From positions 1 through 45,301 of the forward strand of contig JAJDUC010000012.1 of the NCBI GenBank assembly GCA_022826865.1: DNA of 45,301 bases, given 5' to 3'. The notes under the pieces are model-generated. The model was not told where the DNA came from, did not search any database, and saw nothing but the letters and a program-made list of their open reading frames with translations. Below, piece after piece: positions 18,522-26,557 of this stretch; the stretch's first letter is position 1, and each line of letters begins with the position of its first letter. The translations under genes and the position numbers were made by a program. Origin of the DNA: Anaerolineae bacterium (GTDB taxonomy: Bacteria > Chloroflexota > Anaerolineae > Aggregatilineales > Phototrophicaceae).

Positions 18522-18543
18522 GCCTTCAGATAGGGGCAGCCTC

Positions 18544-19098
18544 ATGGGCCTAAAACCGGATCACTGGATTAAAGAAATGGTCGCGCGGCATGGCATGATT
18601 GAACCCTTTGTGGATGAGCAAGTGCGAGCGGGCGCCATCAGCTATGGCGTCTCCTCCTATGGCTACGACATGCGCGTCTCCGATGAGTTCAAAATCTTTA
18701 CCAATGTGCATTCCGCCGTTGTCGACCCCAAGAATTTCGCCAGCGAGTCATTTGTTGATTTTCGCGGCGATATCTGCATTATCCCGCCCAATTCATTTGT
18801 GCTGGCTCGCTCGGTGGAGTATTTTCGCATCCCGCGCCAGGTGCTGACTGTCTGTCTTGGCAAGTCGACCTATGCCCGCTGTGGCTTGATCGTCAATGTC
18901 ACGCCTTTTGAACCTGAGTGGGAGGGTTATGTCACGCTGGAAATCAGCAATACAACGCCCTTGCCGGCCAAAGTTTATGCCAATGAAGGGCTGGCGCAGG
19001 TGCTCTTCTTCGAGGCGGACGAGGTATGCGAGCAATCTTACGCCGACAAGAAAGGCAAATATCAAGGGCAAACCGGGGTGACGCCGCCGCGGATGTAA
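18544..19098 (+). CDS. dcd: dCTP deaminase
   Basis: Dcd deaminates dCTP to dUTP for thymidylate synthesis. The 184-aa product matches the family length and shows the conserved pattern SSYGYDMRV (about 37-45), the [43 protein letters not shown] active-site region (about 107-150, with the catalytic Glu in the ITLE-type motif) and the C-terminal [11 protein letters not shown] lid. A bifunctional dCTP deaminase/dUTPase cannot be excluded from sequence alone. The ATG is preceded by AGGGG. It is the last gene before tRNA-Val. Confidence 0.96.
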   Translation: MGLKPDHWIKEMVARHGMIEPFVDEQVRAGAISYGVSSYGYDMRVSDEFKIFTNVHSAVVDPKNFASESFVDFRGDICIIPPNSFVLARSVEYFRIPRQVLTVCLGKSTYARCGLIVNVTPFEPEWEGYVTLEISNTTPLPAKVYANEGLAQVLFFEADEVCEQSYADKKGKYQGQTGVTPPRM

Positions 19099-19105
19099 GC
19101 TGGAC

Positions 19106-19135
19106 TTGACCGCGGGCGCTCATCGCGGCTACAAT
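19106..19135 (+). promoter_or_regulatory. Promoter of tRNA-Val
   Basis: TTGACC (19106-19111) and TACAAT (19130-19135) are separated by 18 bases, and the tRNA begins 12 bases after the -10. Confidence 0.75.
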
Positions 19136-19147
19136 GCGCGAACGCAA

Positions 19148-19220
19148 GGGCGATTAGCTCAATTGGCAGAGCATCCGGTTTACACCCGGAAGGTTGTAGG
19201 TTCGAGTCTTACATCGCCCA
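19148..19220 (+). tRNA. tRNA-Val (anticodon TAC)
   Basis: A 73-nt tRNA with acceptor stem GGGCGAT/ATCGCCC, D arm GCTC...GAGC, anticodon stem TCCGG/CCGGA with loop TTTACAC (anticodon TAC, reading GUA), and a T arm with the GTTCGAG loop. The T stem contains one G-U pair. The discriminator is A and CCA is not encoded. It marks the change from housekeeping genes to the accessory carbohydrate locus. The 200 bases after it (19221-19418) hold no gene that I can support. Confidence 0.96.
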
Positions 19221-19418
19221 CTCGCCCACAGTTACACGGCATCGGCAGCGCAAGCTCGCGCATTTCGCTGGGGCGCTGGCCGCTCCAGTTCATCGGCAGG
19301 AAAAAAGAGAGGCTGACAGGCGCTCTAGCGGGCGCGTGTTCTGTGCGTTCTTCGCCTTTTGCAGCGTCCTCGACTGAATTTGGCCACCGTCTAAATCGCG
19401 CTGCAGCGGCGCGTGAAC

Positions 19419-19447
19419 TTGACATGAATTTGTCGATTGTCTACAAT
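19419..19447 (+). promoter_or_regulatory. Promoter of the oppD-oppF-like operon
   Basis: A perfect TTGACA (19419-19424) is separated by 17 bases from TACAAT (19442-19447). The expected start near 19454 gives a leader of about 27 bases before the ATG at 19481 and rules out the earlier in-frame starts. The -10 lies inside a palindrome listed separately. Confidence 0.82.
19436..19447. promoter_or_regulatory. Predicted GntR-family operator, site 1
   Basis: ATTGTCTACAAT, with palindromic arms ATTGT/ACAAT, covers the -10 box of the transporter ATPase promoter. It is the exact reverse complement of the site at 38425-38436 and close to that at 32074-32085. The TTGT-N2-ACAA form suits regulators of the GntR/FCD family, and such a gene lies at 34429. 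Binding here would block the promoter. Confidence 0.72.
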
Positions 19448-19480
19448 ATGACAATATTTTCACCCGATCGTGACGCCGCT

Positions 19481-20506
19481 ATGCAATCAGATCTCGAATA
19501 TGTTTTGCAAGTTCGCGACCTAAAAACTTACTTCCATCTGCCGGAGGGAACGCTCAAGGCAGTTGACGGCGTCGACCTGACGGTTGCGCCGCGCCAGACC
19601 GTTGGCGTGATTGGCGAATCGGGCTCCGGCAAGAGCGTCACGGCGCAATCGATCTTGCAGATTGTGCCGACGCCCGGGAGCATCGAATCGGGACAGATCC
19701 TGCTGTCCCGGCGGGACGGCAGCGCCATTGACATCGCTCGGATGAATCCGCGGGGACGCGCGATTCGGGAGATCCGCGGCGCGGAGATCTCCATGGTCTT
19801 CCAAGAGCCTATGACCAGCTTGTCGCCAGTGCATACGATCGGCGCGCAAATTGTAGAAGCGATTCGTTTGCATGTCACCCGGGACAGGCGCAAAGCCAAG
19901 GATCTGGCCTTGGACATGATCAACCGGGTTGGCATATCCAATCCCGCGCAGCGCTTCGATGAATATCCCCATCAGCTATCCGGCGGCATGCGCCAGCGCG
20001 CGATGATCGCCATGGCCTTGTGTTGCAGCCCGTCGCTGCTGATCGCTGATGAGCCGACGACCGCGCTGGATGTGACCGTGCAAGCGCAAATCCTCGAATT
20101 GATGAAAGAATTGCAAGATGAATTTGGTATGGCCATCATGTATATCACTCATGATCTGGGCGTCATTGCCGAAATCGCCGACGAAGTCAATGTCATGTAC
20201 CTCGGCCGAGTCGTGGAGCGCGCTTCGACCGTAGAGCTTTTCAAGAACCCGCTCCACCCGTATACGCAAGGGCTGCTCAAGTCCATACCGCGCTTGGGCG
20301 GTCGCGGGCGCGGACGCCTCGATGCCATCCGCGGCAATGTGCCCGTGCCGATGAATCCGCCGCCGCAATGCGGCTTTGCCGGCCGCTGCGATGATTTCAT
20401 CGCCGGCAAGTGCGACGCCGCCGTGCCTTCATTGGTCGAATTGGACCAAGACCATTTCGTGCGCTGTTACCTGCACAGCGAGGATAGTGAGCCGGTTTAT
20501 GCCTGA
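19481..20506 (+). CDS. Opp/Dpp-type ABC transporter ATP-binding protein (OppD-like)
   Basis: The 341-aa ATPase has Walker A GESGSGKS (about residues 41-48), the signature [15 protein letters not shown], Walker [13 protein letters not shown] and the H-loop YITHDLGV. The C-terminal extension with Cys-containing [12 protein letters not shown] is typical of the OppD/DppD group and can bind an iron-sulfur cluster in some members. It pairs with the next gene, overlapping it by 8 bp. Although the family is named for peptides, many members import oligosaccharides, and the surrounding glycosidases point that way. ATG 19481 is chosen because it is the first good start after the predicted transcription start. 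Confidence 0.93.
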   Translation: MQSDLEYVLQVRDLKTYFHLPEGTLKAVDGVDLTVAPRQTVGVIGESGSGKSVTAQSILQIVPTPGSIESGQILLSRRDGSAIDIARMNPRGRAIREIRGAEISMVFQEPMTSLSPVHTIGAQIVEAIRLHVTRDRRKAKDLALDMINRVGISNPAQRFDEYPHQLSGGMRQRAMIAMALCCSPSLLIADEPTTALDVTVQAQILELMKELQDEFGMAIMYITHDLGVIAEIADEVNVMYLGRVVERASTVELFKNPLHPYTQGLLKSIPRLGGRGRGRLDAIRGNVPVPMNPPPQCGFAGRCDDFIAGKCDAAVPSLVELDQDHFVRCYLHSEDSEPVYA

Positions 20507-21551
20507 GCCAGCGCAAGCCGCCAACGACGAATCCGGCGACATCCTGCTTGAAGTGCGCAACCTGAAAAAGTACTTCCCAATCGAAAAGGGTTTCTTTCGC
20601 AGCGTGCAAGGCTACGTCAAGGCGGTTGACGACGTCAGCTTTACGATAAGAGAGGGCGAAACATTCGGCTTGGTCGGGGAATCCGGCAGCGGCAAAACGA
20701 CGCTGGGCCGCTGCATTGTCCGCGCGATTGAGTCCACCGACGGCCAAATCTTCTTCCGCCTGCCCGATGGCGAGTCCGTGGACCTCGCCTCGCTGGAAAA
20801 GAGCGACTTGCGCAACGTGCGCAAATACTTTCACATGATCTTTCAAGATCCTTATTCGTCGCTCGATCCGCGCATGTCCGTGCTTGAAATCATCGCCGAG
20901 CCAATTCGCAACAACAAGCTCCTCAGCGAATCGCGCCAGATTCAGGATCGCGTACGCGAATTGATGGACAAGGTTGGCCTGGACATTCAACACCTCAATC
21001 GTTACCCGCATGCCTTTTCCGGCGGCCAGCGCCAGCGCATCGGCATCGCCCGTTCGCTGGCGCCCAGCCCCTCGCTGATCGTCTGCGACGAAGCCGTCTC
21101 CGCCTTGGATGTATCGATTCAAGCCCAGATTTTGAATCTGCTGGAAGACTTGCAGGAAGAATTCAATCTGACCTTCTTGTTCATTGCCCACGATCTGTCC
21201 GTCGTCGAACATATTTCGGATCGCGTCGGCGTCATGTACGTGGGCAAGCTGGTCGAACTGGCCGATACCGAATCGCTCTTCAGCAATCCCCGGCATCCTT
21301 ATTCCGAAGCGCTGCTTTCGGCAGTGCCCACCACCGACCCGGAAGTCAAGATGGATCGAATCATTTTGACGGGAGAAGTGGCCAATCCGGCCGATCCGCC
21401 CTCCGGCTGTTATTTCCATCCGCGCTGCCGCTATGCGCAAGACATCTGCGCTCAAGAGACGCCACCCTGGAAGGAAATATCAGCCCGACACTTCGCCGCT
21501 TGTCATTTCGCCGAGGAATTGGAATTGCGCGGGGTGGGGCCGGAACGCTAA
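20499..21551 (+). CDS. Opp/Dpp-type ABC transporter ATP-binding protein (OppF-like)
   Basis: The 350-aa partner ATPase has the OppF-type start ([18 protein letters not shown]), Walker [10 protein letters not shown], the [13 protein letters not shown]-loop segment characteristic of OppF/DppF, the signature [15 protein letters not shown], Walker [13 protein letters not shown] and the C-terminal Cys pattern ([14 protein letters not shown]). A 32-residue insertion-like stretch follows Walker A, as in several oligosaccharide systems. It overlaps the oppD-like gene by 8 bp and ends on the start codon of the small membrane protein (TAATG). Confidence 0.93.
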   Translation: MPEPAQAANDESGDILLEVRNLKKYFPIEKGFFRSVQGYVKAVDDVSFTIREGETFGLVGESGSGKTTLGRCIVRAIESTDGQIFFRLPDGESVDLASLEKSDLRNVRKYFHMIFQDPYSSLDPRMSVLEIIAEPIRNNKLLSESRQIQDRVRELMDKVGLDIQHLNRYPHAFSGGQRQRIGIARSLAPSPSLIVCDEAVSALDVSIQAQILNLLEDLQEEFNLTFLFIAHDLSVVEHISDRVGVMYVGKLVELADTESLFSNPRHPYSEALLSAVPTTDPEVKMDRIILTGEVANPADPPSGCYFHPRCRYAQDICAQETPPWKEISARHFAACHFAEELELRGVGPER

Positions 21552-21910
21552 TGGATCTGCTCGCTTTGGTCGTCCTGGCCGCCTTCGTCGGCACGCTCTT
21601 TGTGGCGCGCGTCATGGTCTGGTCGTCGAACCAGGCGGCCGAAGGCGCCATCACGCGCTATTTCAAGGCGAGCGAATACATTTTGAATACGGGCGAGCCG
21701 CCACCGGAATGGCGGGTTGTCCCCTGGCGGCGGCGGCTGACCGGCAGGGCGGATGCCGCGGCGCGCGACGAAGAGATCCTGGCGCGCCTGGACGATCTCG
21801 TCCGATTCTTCGAGGCTTGCCGTTTCTTTGAAGACGAATGGACGCGCGAGCAACTGATCATGCGGCTAAGTGAAACGCGCGCGGCCTGGCAAGCGCGCGA
21901 GACGCTCTGA
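21551..21910 (+). CDS. Small membrane-anchored protein of unknown function
   Basis: The 119-aa product has one N-terminal transmembrane helix (about residues 2-23) and a charged, probably helical domain rich in Arg, Glu and Trp. I recognise no family. Its ATG overlaps the stop of the OppF-like gene (TAATG), so it is probably translated with the transporter ATPases. It could be a transporter accessory protein or simply a downstream passenger. It converges on the next gene with a 3-bp gap. Confidence 0.65.
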   Translation: MDLLALVVLAAFVGTLFVARVMVWSSNQAAEGAITRYFKASEYILNTGEPPPEWRVVPWRRRLTGRADAAARDEEILARLDDLVRFFEACRFFEDEWTREQLIMRLSETRAAWQARETL

Positions 21911-21913
21911 CCC

Positions 21914-23704
21914 TCATTCCAGCTTGAGAATCGCCCACATATCCAACTCCGGCACGACCAGCCGTATTTCTTGACCATCCGCGCGCCATTCGAGCGGCTG
22001 CGCATGGCGGCCCGGCGCATACATCGTCGCTTGGGAGACGCTCCCTGTCCGCATGCGCCTGGAAAGACTGACGGTGAATTGACGCAGCGTCTCGTACTGA
22101 TCCGTCTCGGGGTCGTAATTGCTGTTGAGCAAATGGACGACCATGGGCGCCTCCGGCTCAGCCGGCATTTCACGCGGCAGCACGGTTACATTGCGCGCGC
22201 GCTCGACCTGGATATCCTGGCCGACGCGCTGCAAGAGATGATCCGCGCCCGACCATGTTATTAGGCGGTCGCCCGCTTCCAGAAGTTTTTCCTCTTGTTC
22301 CGCAGTCAGATGCGAAGGCTCAAAGCGAACGACAGCGCGATACGGCGAAAGGTCGGCGCTGAGAAGCGCATCCTCCACCCATTCATCGCCGGCGACGATG
22401 ATGCGATAGGTCGCGTTTGCCGCGCTGAGCGCGAGGCAGGCTTGCGCGAGGCCGGTTTTGGGCGCAGAGCGGTTCTGGCCGCCCAGATGGCCGCTGGCCA
22501 AGTGTTCCCCCAGGTAGCGCCGCACAGCGTTGTTGCTGAAGATCAACGCGACAGAAGCGACGGCTTCGTAGTCGTCGAGGAGCTCGCCATGATCGCGCAC
22601 AAAGTGATAAAGCGCTTCATAGTCGCCCGGCTTGCTGTGGTACCAGCGGTCGGCTTCGCCCGGCTGCCGCAGCGTCCACATCTTGTCTGGCGCCATGAAG
22701 ACGTGGCCATGCGCGTAGGCCTGCGCGATCCAAAGGCGAATATGGCCGGGCCGGTCCCGCAGACGGTATGGCTCGAAGGCGCGCGGAACACCCGTAATCG
22801 CCACCAGGCGATTCAGGGCGTCGGCCAGCTTGAAGGTATAAATCGCTTCGCTCGGCAGAATCTCCTCTTCAGGCGGCCGGTATTGCATCTCGTTTGTGTA
22901 AAAGTCATGCGCGTCTACGGCATAGATGAACTCGGCCCAGTAATAGGGAGAATTCGAGCTCATGGGCACATCCTCGCCAAATTCCTGGGCATAGCGTTTG
23001 AACTCGCGGAATAGAGAATTGACTTCCGCCCACTGATAGGCGAAGAATTCCCGCGCTAGCGGAATGGTCGCCGGGAAAGCCAGAATCTCGGCGCGATAAC
23101 GCTCGTCATCGTATCCGCGCGATAGCAAGAAATCGCGATAGTTGAAATCATCCAGAACGCCGATCTGCCGCGCCGCGCTGTCTTCGGAAGCGAGATCCGC
23201 CTTGAGAAAGTCGCGGAAGCCGGCCAGGCAATGTTGGCAAAAGCAGCCGCCGTAGCGCGCGTTCAAGGCGCCGATTGTGGGTATCGCCGAGTCGATCATA
23301 AGCCAGTCCGTACCGGCCTCCATCACCCGCTGCAACTGATACATCAGATAATGCCGATATCCAGGCGCGTTGGTGCAATAGTGGTAGGAAGGGTGACCTT
23401 TGTATGTATGCGTCCACCAGGTCACCGCCGGCTTATCATTGAGATCGCGCACGGTCGATTCCATAAAGTTCGAATCGTAGTCGATCATGCCCATCCAATC
23501 GGCATCCAATTCGACCCGACCCTGAAACTTCGCCCCGCAGCGATGGGCTTCATCGACATCGCGCATCATCTCTTCGTCCGGCGGCAGCCCGCGTCGGTCC
23601 GGCTCGGGAAGGAAGCCCCAACCCAGGCCGGTCGCCCGGTAGCGGCGATATACGTCCATGCTGCAGGGACGCGTGATCAATACGTCAGATCGCTTCAAAG
23701 CCAT
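21914..23704 (-). CDS. Putative TIM-barrel glycoside hydrolase, GH42-like architecture
   Basis: The 596-aa protein looks like a clan-A-type (beta/alpha)8 protein: barrel-like segments from about residue 15 to 370 include WMGMIDYDSNFME, DWLMIDSAIPT and VDAHDFYTNEM with candidate acidic residues. A Cys pair typical of GH42-like proteins is seen in GCFCQHCLAGF (about 154-164). The region 375-490 resembles a beta-galactosidase trimerisation (amidotransferase-like) domain, and the last 80 residues form a beta-type tail. Exact family is not certain. There is no signal peptide. It is the last gene of the binding protein, GH117, sulfatase operon, 18 bp after the sulfatase, so a galactosidase acting on the same oligosaccharide is a reasonable guess. 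Confidence 0.62.
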   Translation of the reverse strand: MALKRSDVLITRPCSMDVYRRYRATGLGWGFLPEPDRRGLPPDEEMMRDVDEAHRCGAKFQGRVELDADWMGMIDYDSNFMESTVRDLNDKPAVTWWTHTYKGHPSYHYCTNAPGYRHYLMYQLQRVMEAGTDWLMIDSAIPTIGALNARYGGCFCQHCLAGFRDFLKADLASEDSAARQIGVLDDFNYRDFLLSRGYDDERYRAEILAFPATIPLAREFFAYQWAEVNSLFREFKRYAQEFGEDVPMSSNSPYYWAEFIYAVDAHDFYTNEMQYRPPEEEILPSEAIYTFKLADALNRLVAITGVPRAFEPYRLRDRPGHIRLWIAQAYAHGHVFMAPDKMWTLRQPGEADRWYHSKPGDYEALYHFVRDHGELLDDYEAVASVALIFSNNAVRRYLGEHLASGHLGGQNRSAPKTGLAQACLALSAANATYRIIVAGDEWVEDALLSADLSPYRAVVRFEPSHLTAEQEEKLLEAGDRLITWSGADHLLQRVGQDIQVERARNVTVLPREMPAEPEAPMVVHLLNSNYDPETDQYETLRQFTVSLSRRMRTGSVSQATMYAPGRHAQPLEWRADGQEIRLVVPELDMWAILKLE

Positions 23705-23722
23705 GTTTCATCCATCTCAATT

Positions 23723-25369
23723 TCAAAGCTTGGTCACATAAACATAATAAGCGCCGCGCGAGCGCTGACGAGCAGTTGTGTGAAACCGGGTCCCGAGCCT
23801 CACTATGCCGGCGGGCAAGTCCAGCTTGAATATCGCTGCCCCCGCCCCGGCGGCAATTGACTGCCGATATGTAGTCTGGTCGATTCGCAATTCGGCCGCG
23901 TCCGCGTCCAACTGGCGCTTTGCCTCGCGCGGATGACAGCGCAATTCGAATTCATAAATCCCCGCCTCGGCAATATCAATGACCCAATATCCATTTGCGT
24001 CGTAGCGCGGGTCGTCGATCCAGGTCTGCCGCCAGGGGACACGGCCGTCGGTTGGATGCCAGTCACGCGCGGACAAAATTGTCGGATTCTCATAGGCCGT
24101 GCCAACTGGAATGGCTATTACTTGAGAGAAGGCCTCCGCCATGTTCTCCCACCAATTATCATAATCCCGGCGAAGCCGGGACAGAACATCCGGGTGCGCC
24201 CCCGCGACATTGCGCGTCTGCCCGCGATCAGATTCCACATTGTAAAGTTCGACATCATCAAGCAAGCGCCAGGGTCCATTGAGCACGGCGCTTTGATGCC
24301 ATTTTTGCGGCGTGTTTGTTTGCAGCTGAATGATGACCGAGCGATCGGGCAGCGCCTGCCTGTCGCCGCGAATCAGCGGCGCCAGGTTGCGGCCGTCGAA
24401 TTCAAGACCGGGCCAGCAACGCAATCCGCAGAGATCGAGCAGCGTCGGCAGAATGTCAATATGCGCCGTTACTTGTTTGATCTTCTGTTCCGCCGGCAAT
24501 TGGTTCTTCCAACGCAGGAAGAAGTTGACTTGATGGCCGCCATCGTAGAGTTCGCCTTTCTTGCCGCGCAGCCCGGCGTTGTAGCCCTCGCCGGTCGCCG
24601 GGTCAAATCCGGCAGCTGTGCCATGATCGGCCGTGAATATCACGAGCGTATTCTCATCTTGTCCCAGCTCTTTCAAGCGCTGAAAGAGCCGCCCCATATT
24701 TTCGTCGAAGTTGGCGATCATGCCATAGAATTTCGCACGCTCCTCGGGCAGGCCCTGCGCCAAATATGGAGCGGCGTAGCCCTCCGGAACGATATGCGGG
24801 CCATGCATGGCATTGGGCGCAAGATAGACGAAGAAGGGCGCGTCCGACCCCGCTTCGATGAAATCCAGGGCGGCGGAAAAGAAGACATCGCTGCAATAGC
24901 CCTGGCGTTGCTCCGGCTCGCCGTTTCTGAAGTAGCAATCGTCGACATAGTTGTTTCCCCAGAAATCCGGCAACTCGCCGACGCCGCCGCCACGATGGCA
25001 GAGGACTTGGTCGAAGCCGCGGAAGCGCGGCGCGAAGGGGTAATTGTCGCCAAGGTGCCACTTGCCAAACATGCCCGTTCGATAACCGTTATCCGCGAAA
25101 ATATCAGCCATGGTGATGGCGTCCGGATGCAGCAGGTGGCGGCCGTGGATCACATGCCAAACACCGTTGCGGCAGGCATACTGCCCGGTTAGCAGAGCCG
25201 CCCGCGAGGGCGAGCACAAGGGGTCATGATGATGATTGTCGAGCTGGACGCTTTCACGCGCCATTTGGTCGAGATGCGGCGTCTCCAGGTTTGGGTTGCC
25301 CTGGTAGGCGATATCGCCGTACCCCTGGTCATCAGTGATGATGAATACGACGTTAGGACGGCCGCTCAT
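23723..25369 (-). CDS. Type I (formylglycine) sulfatase
   Basis: The 548-aa protein is an arylsulfatase-family enzyme. The start NVVFIITDDQGYGD carries the two metal-binding Asp residues. CSPSRAALLTG (about residues 52-62) is the signature whose Cys is converted to formylglycine, and the second signature GYRTGMFGKWHLG (about 92-104) is intact. FTADHGTA supplies further metal ligands. The C-terminal part (from about 430) is a beta-type extension. No signal peptide is visible, so it should act in the cytoplasm on imported sulfated oligosaccharides. It lies 26 bp after a GH117-like gene in the same operon. A formylglycine-generating enzyme is not in this window. The exact sulfate ester is unknown. 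Confidence 0.93.
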   Translation of the reverse strand: MSGRPNVVFIITDDQGYGDIAYQGNPNLETPHLDQMARESVQLDNHHHDPLCSPSRAALLTGQYACRNGVWHVIHGRHLLHPDAITMADIFADNGYRTGMFGKWHLGDNYPFAPRFRGFDQVLCHRGGGVGELPDFWGNNYVDDCYFRNGEPEQRQGYCSDVFFSAALDFIEAGSDAPFFVYLAPNAMHGPHIVPEGYAAPYLAQGLPEERAKFYGMIANFDENMGRLFQRLKELGQDENTLVIFTADHGTAAGFDPATGEGYNAGLRGKKGELYDGGHQVNFFLRWKNQLPAEQKIKQVTAHIDILPTLLDLCGLRCWPGLEFDGRNLAPLIRGDRQALPDRSVIIQLQTNTPQKWHQSAVLNGPWRLLDDVELYNVESDRGQTRNVAGAHPDVLSRLRRDYDNWWENMAEAFSQVIAIPVGTAYENPTILSARDWHPTDGRVPWRQTWIDDPRYDANGYWVIDIAEAGIYEFELRCHPREAKRQLDADAAELRIDQTTYRQSIAAGAGAAIFKLDLPAGIVRLGTRFHTTARQRSRGAYYVYVTKL

Positions 25370-25395
25370 AAGAATGTCCCGCGGTTGCGGCGCAT

Positions 25396-26481
25396 CTATG
25401 CCCAGCCTTGACGCCGAGCGCTGCTTTCCCAGCGAATGATGAAATCCCAGGGCGCTTCAATTGAAGTCAGGCGCAGCGGATCCTGGCCCTGTCTGATGCC
25501 ATGCGGGCTCCACTGCGTCACATGGCTCAGCCCCCAGGCCAGCCCGGACAAGGGCTCATTCCGGTCTCCGTCATCGACGCGCAGGGCGCCCGCCGCTTGA
25601 GGCGGATCGATTATCGTCGACATGACCTTGAAGTTGACGCCGTCGCGCGCAAACTGGATGGTGTTTTTCTCGGGCCCGCAACGGGTCAGCAGCGCGCCGA
25701 CACCGCCGGCGTGGTTCCAGACCATGACCTCGTGGCCACTGTTGGTGATCGGATTCAGCGGCGATTTGACATAGGGCCCGAGCGGGGCATCGGCGCTGGC
25801 AACGCCCCATTTGCTGTCCAGATTGCTATGGCCAATGCCTTCGCCTTTGAAATAGAGCCAGAAGCGGCCGTCGCGATAGAGCAGCGCGGGATCGTGGACG
25901 CGCAGGCTGTCGAAGCTGCCCGCTTCGCTCGCTTCCAGGGGATGCAGGCGCTCATCAATCTGTCCGGATGGATCGGGTTCGACGATCGGCGCCGGGCTTT
26001 TTGTCCAGGGTCCTCGCGGCGAGTCGGCCCAGGCGATGGCGATGGATTCCGGCGTGCTGCGCCAGGTCGGCGCGGCTGTGACCTGATAAACCAGGAAGTA
26101 CCGTCCATCATGCGCCAGGATATCGGGGGTGAAGATGCTGCGGTCGTCATAGCTGCCGCCCGGTCCGCGCTCGACCGCCGCGCCCTGCTCCTGCCAATCG
26201 AAGCCGTCAGCGGAGGTCGCGTACCAAACATCGGTGAGATCCCAGGGCATGGCCGGAATGGTATCGCTGGCGCCTTCATGTCCGACGGGCGGGCAGGGAT
26301 GCGCGCCGCGCGTATACCAAACGTAATAAAGGCCGTCGACCAGGATGATGCAGCTCGGATCGCGCCTTACGATGCCAGCTTCATAGCCCAGCCCTTGCGC
26401 CGGCCGATAGCGGAAACGCGTGAACCAGGGGTTATCCGCGTCCCGTCTTTGAAAGCGCCGCATGGCTGCGCTGACCGTCAT
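25396..26481 (-). CDS. GH117-like five-bladed beta-propeller hydrolase (single module)
   Basis: GH117 enzymes remove 3,6-anhydro-L-galactose from the non-reducing end of neoagaro-oligosaccharides. The 361-aa protein shows the typical pattern: RRDP with Asp41, YYVWYTRG, WYATSADGFDWQEQG, FTPDILAHDGRYFL, VHDP with Asp197, and TNSGHE with His250-Glu251. The two Asp and the His-Glu pair match what I recall of the GH117 active site. Substrate use inside GH117 and its relatives varies, so activity is inferred. There is no signal peptide. It is the third gene of the binding-protein operon, after a hairpin terminator, and precedes the sulfatase. Confidence 0.8.
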   Translation of the reverse strand: MTVSAAMRRFQRRDADNPWFTRFRYRPAQGLGYEAGIVRRDPSCIILVDGLYYVWYTRGAHPCPPVGHEGASDTIPAMPWDLTDVWYATSADGFDWQEQGAAVERGPGGSYDDRSIFTPDILAHDGRYFLVYQVTAAPTWRSTPESIAIAWADSPRGPWTKSPAPIVEPDPSGQIDERLHPLEASEAGSFDSLRVHDPALLYRDGRFWLYFKGEGIGHSNLDSKWGVASADAPLGPYVKSPLNPITNSGHEVMVWNHAGGVGALLTRCGPEKNTIQFARDGVNFKVMSTIIDPPQAAGALRVDDGDRNEPLSGLAWGLSHVTQWSPHGIRQGQDPLRLTSIEAPWDFIIRWESSARRQGWA

Positions 26482-26503
26482 CTTCCCGACCTGCTTTCAA
26501 AGA

Positions 26504-26531
26504 TCCTGGCGCGGCCATTGCCGCGCCAGGA
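26504..26531 (-). terminator. Hairpin terminator downstream of the second binding-protein gene
   Basis: An 11-bp perfect stem (TCCTGGCGCGG with CCGCGCCAGGA) closes a 6-nt loop. On the minus strand it is followed by TCTTTGAAA, only weakly T-rich, so it probably terminates partially and lowers expression of the hydrolase genes behind it. Confidence 0.6.
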
Positions 26532-26557
26532 ATGCTTCTTCCGGGCTTTTGGCCGTT

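Noticed and set aside
19199..19220. The tRNA-Val 3' end as one side of an integration site
   Set aside because: I could not find a second copy in the window and there is no integrase gene. It is kept only as a weak boundary remark.
19106..19480. An N-terminal extension of the OppD-like ATPase reading through the tRNA-Val gene
   Set aside because: The frame is open, but it crosses a tRNA and a strong promoter. The start at 19481 is downstream of the predicted transcription start.
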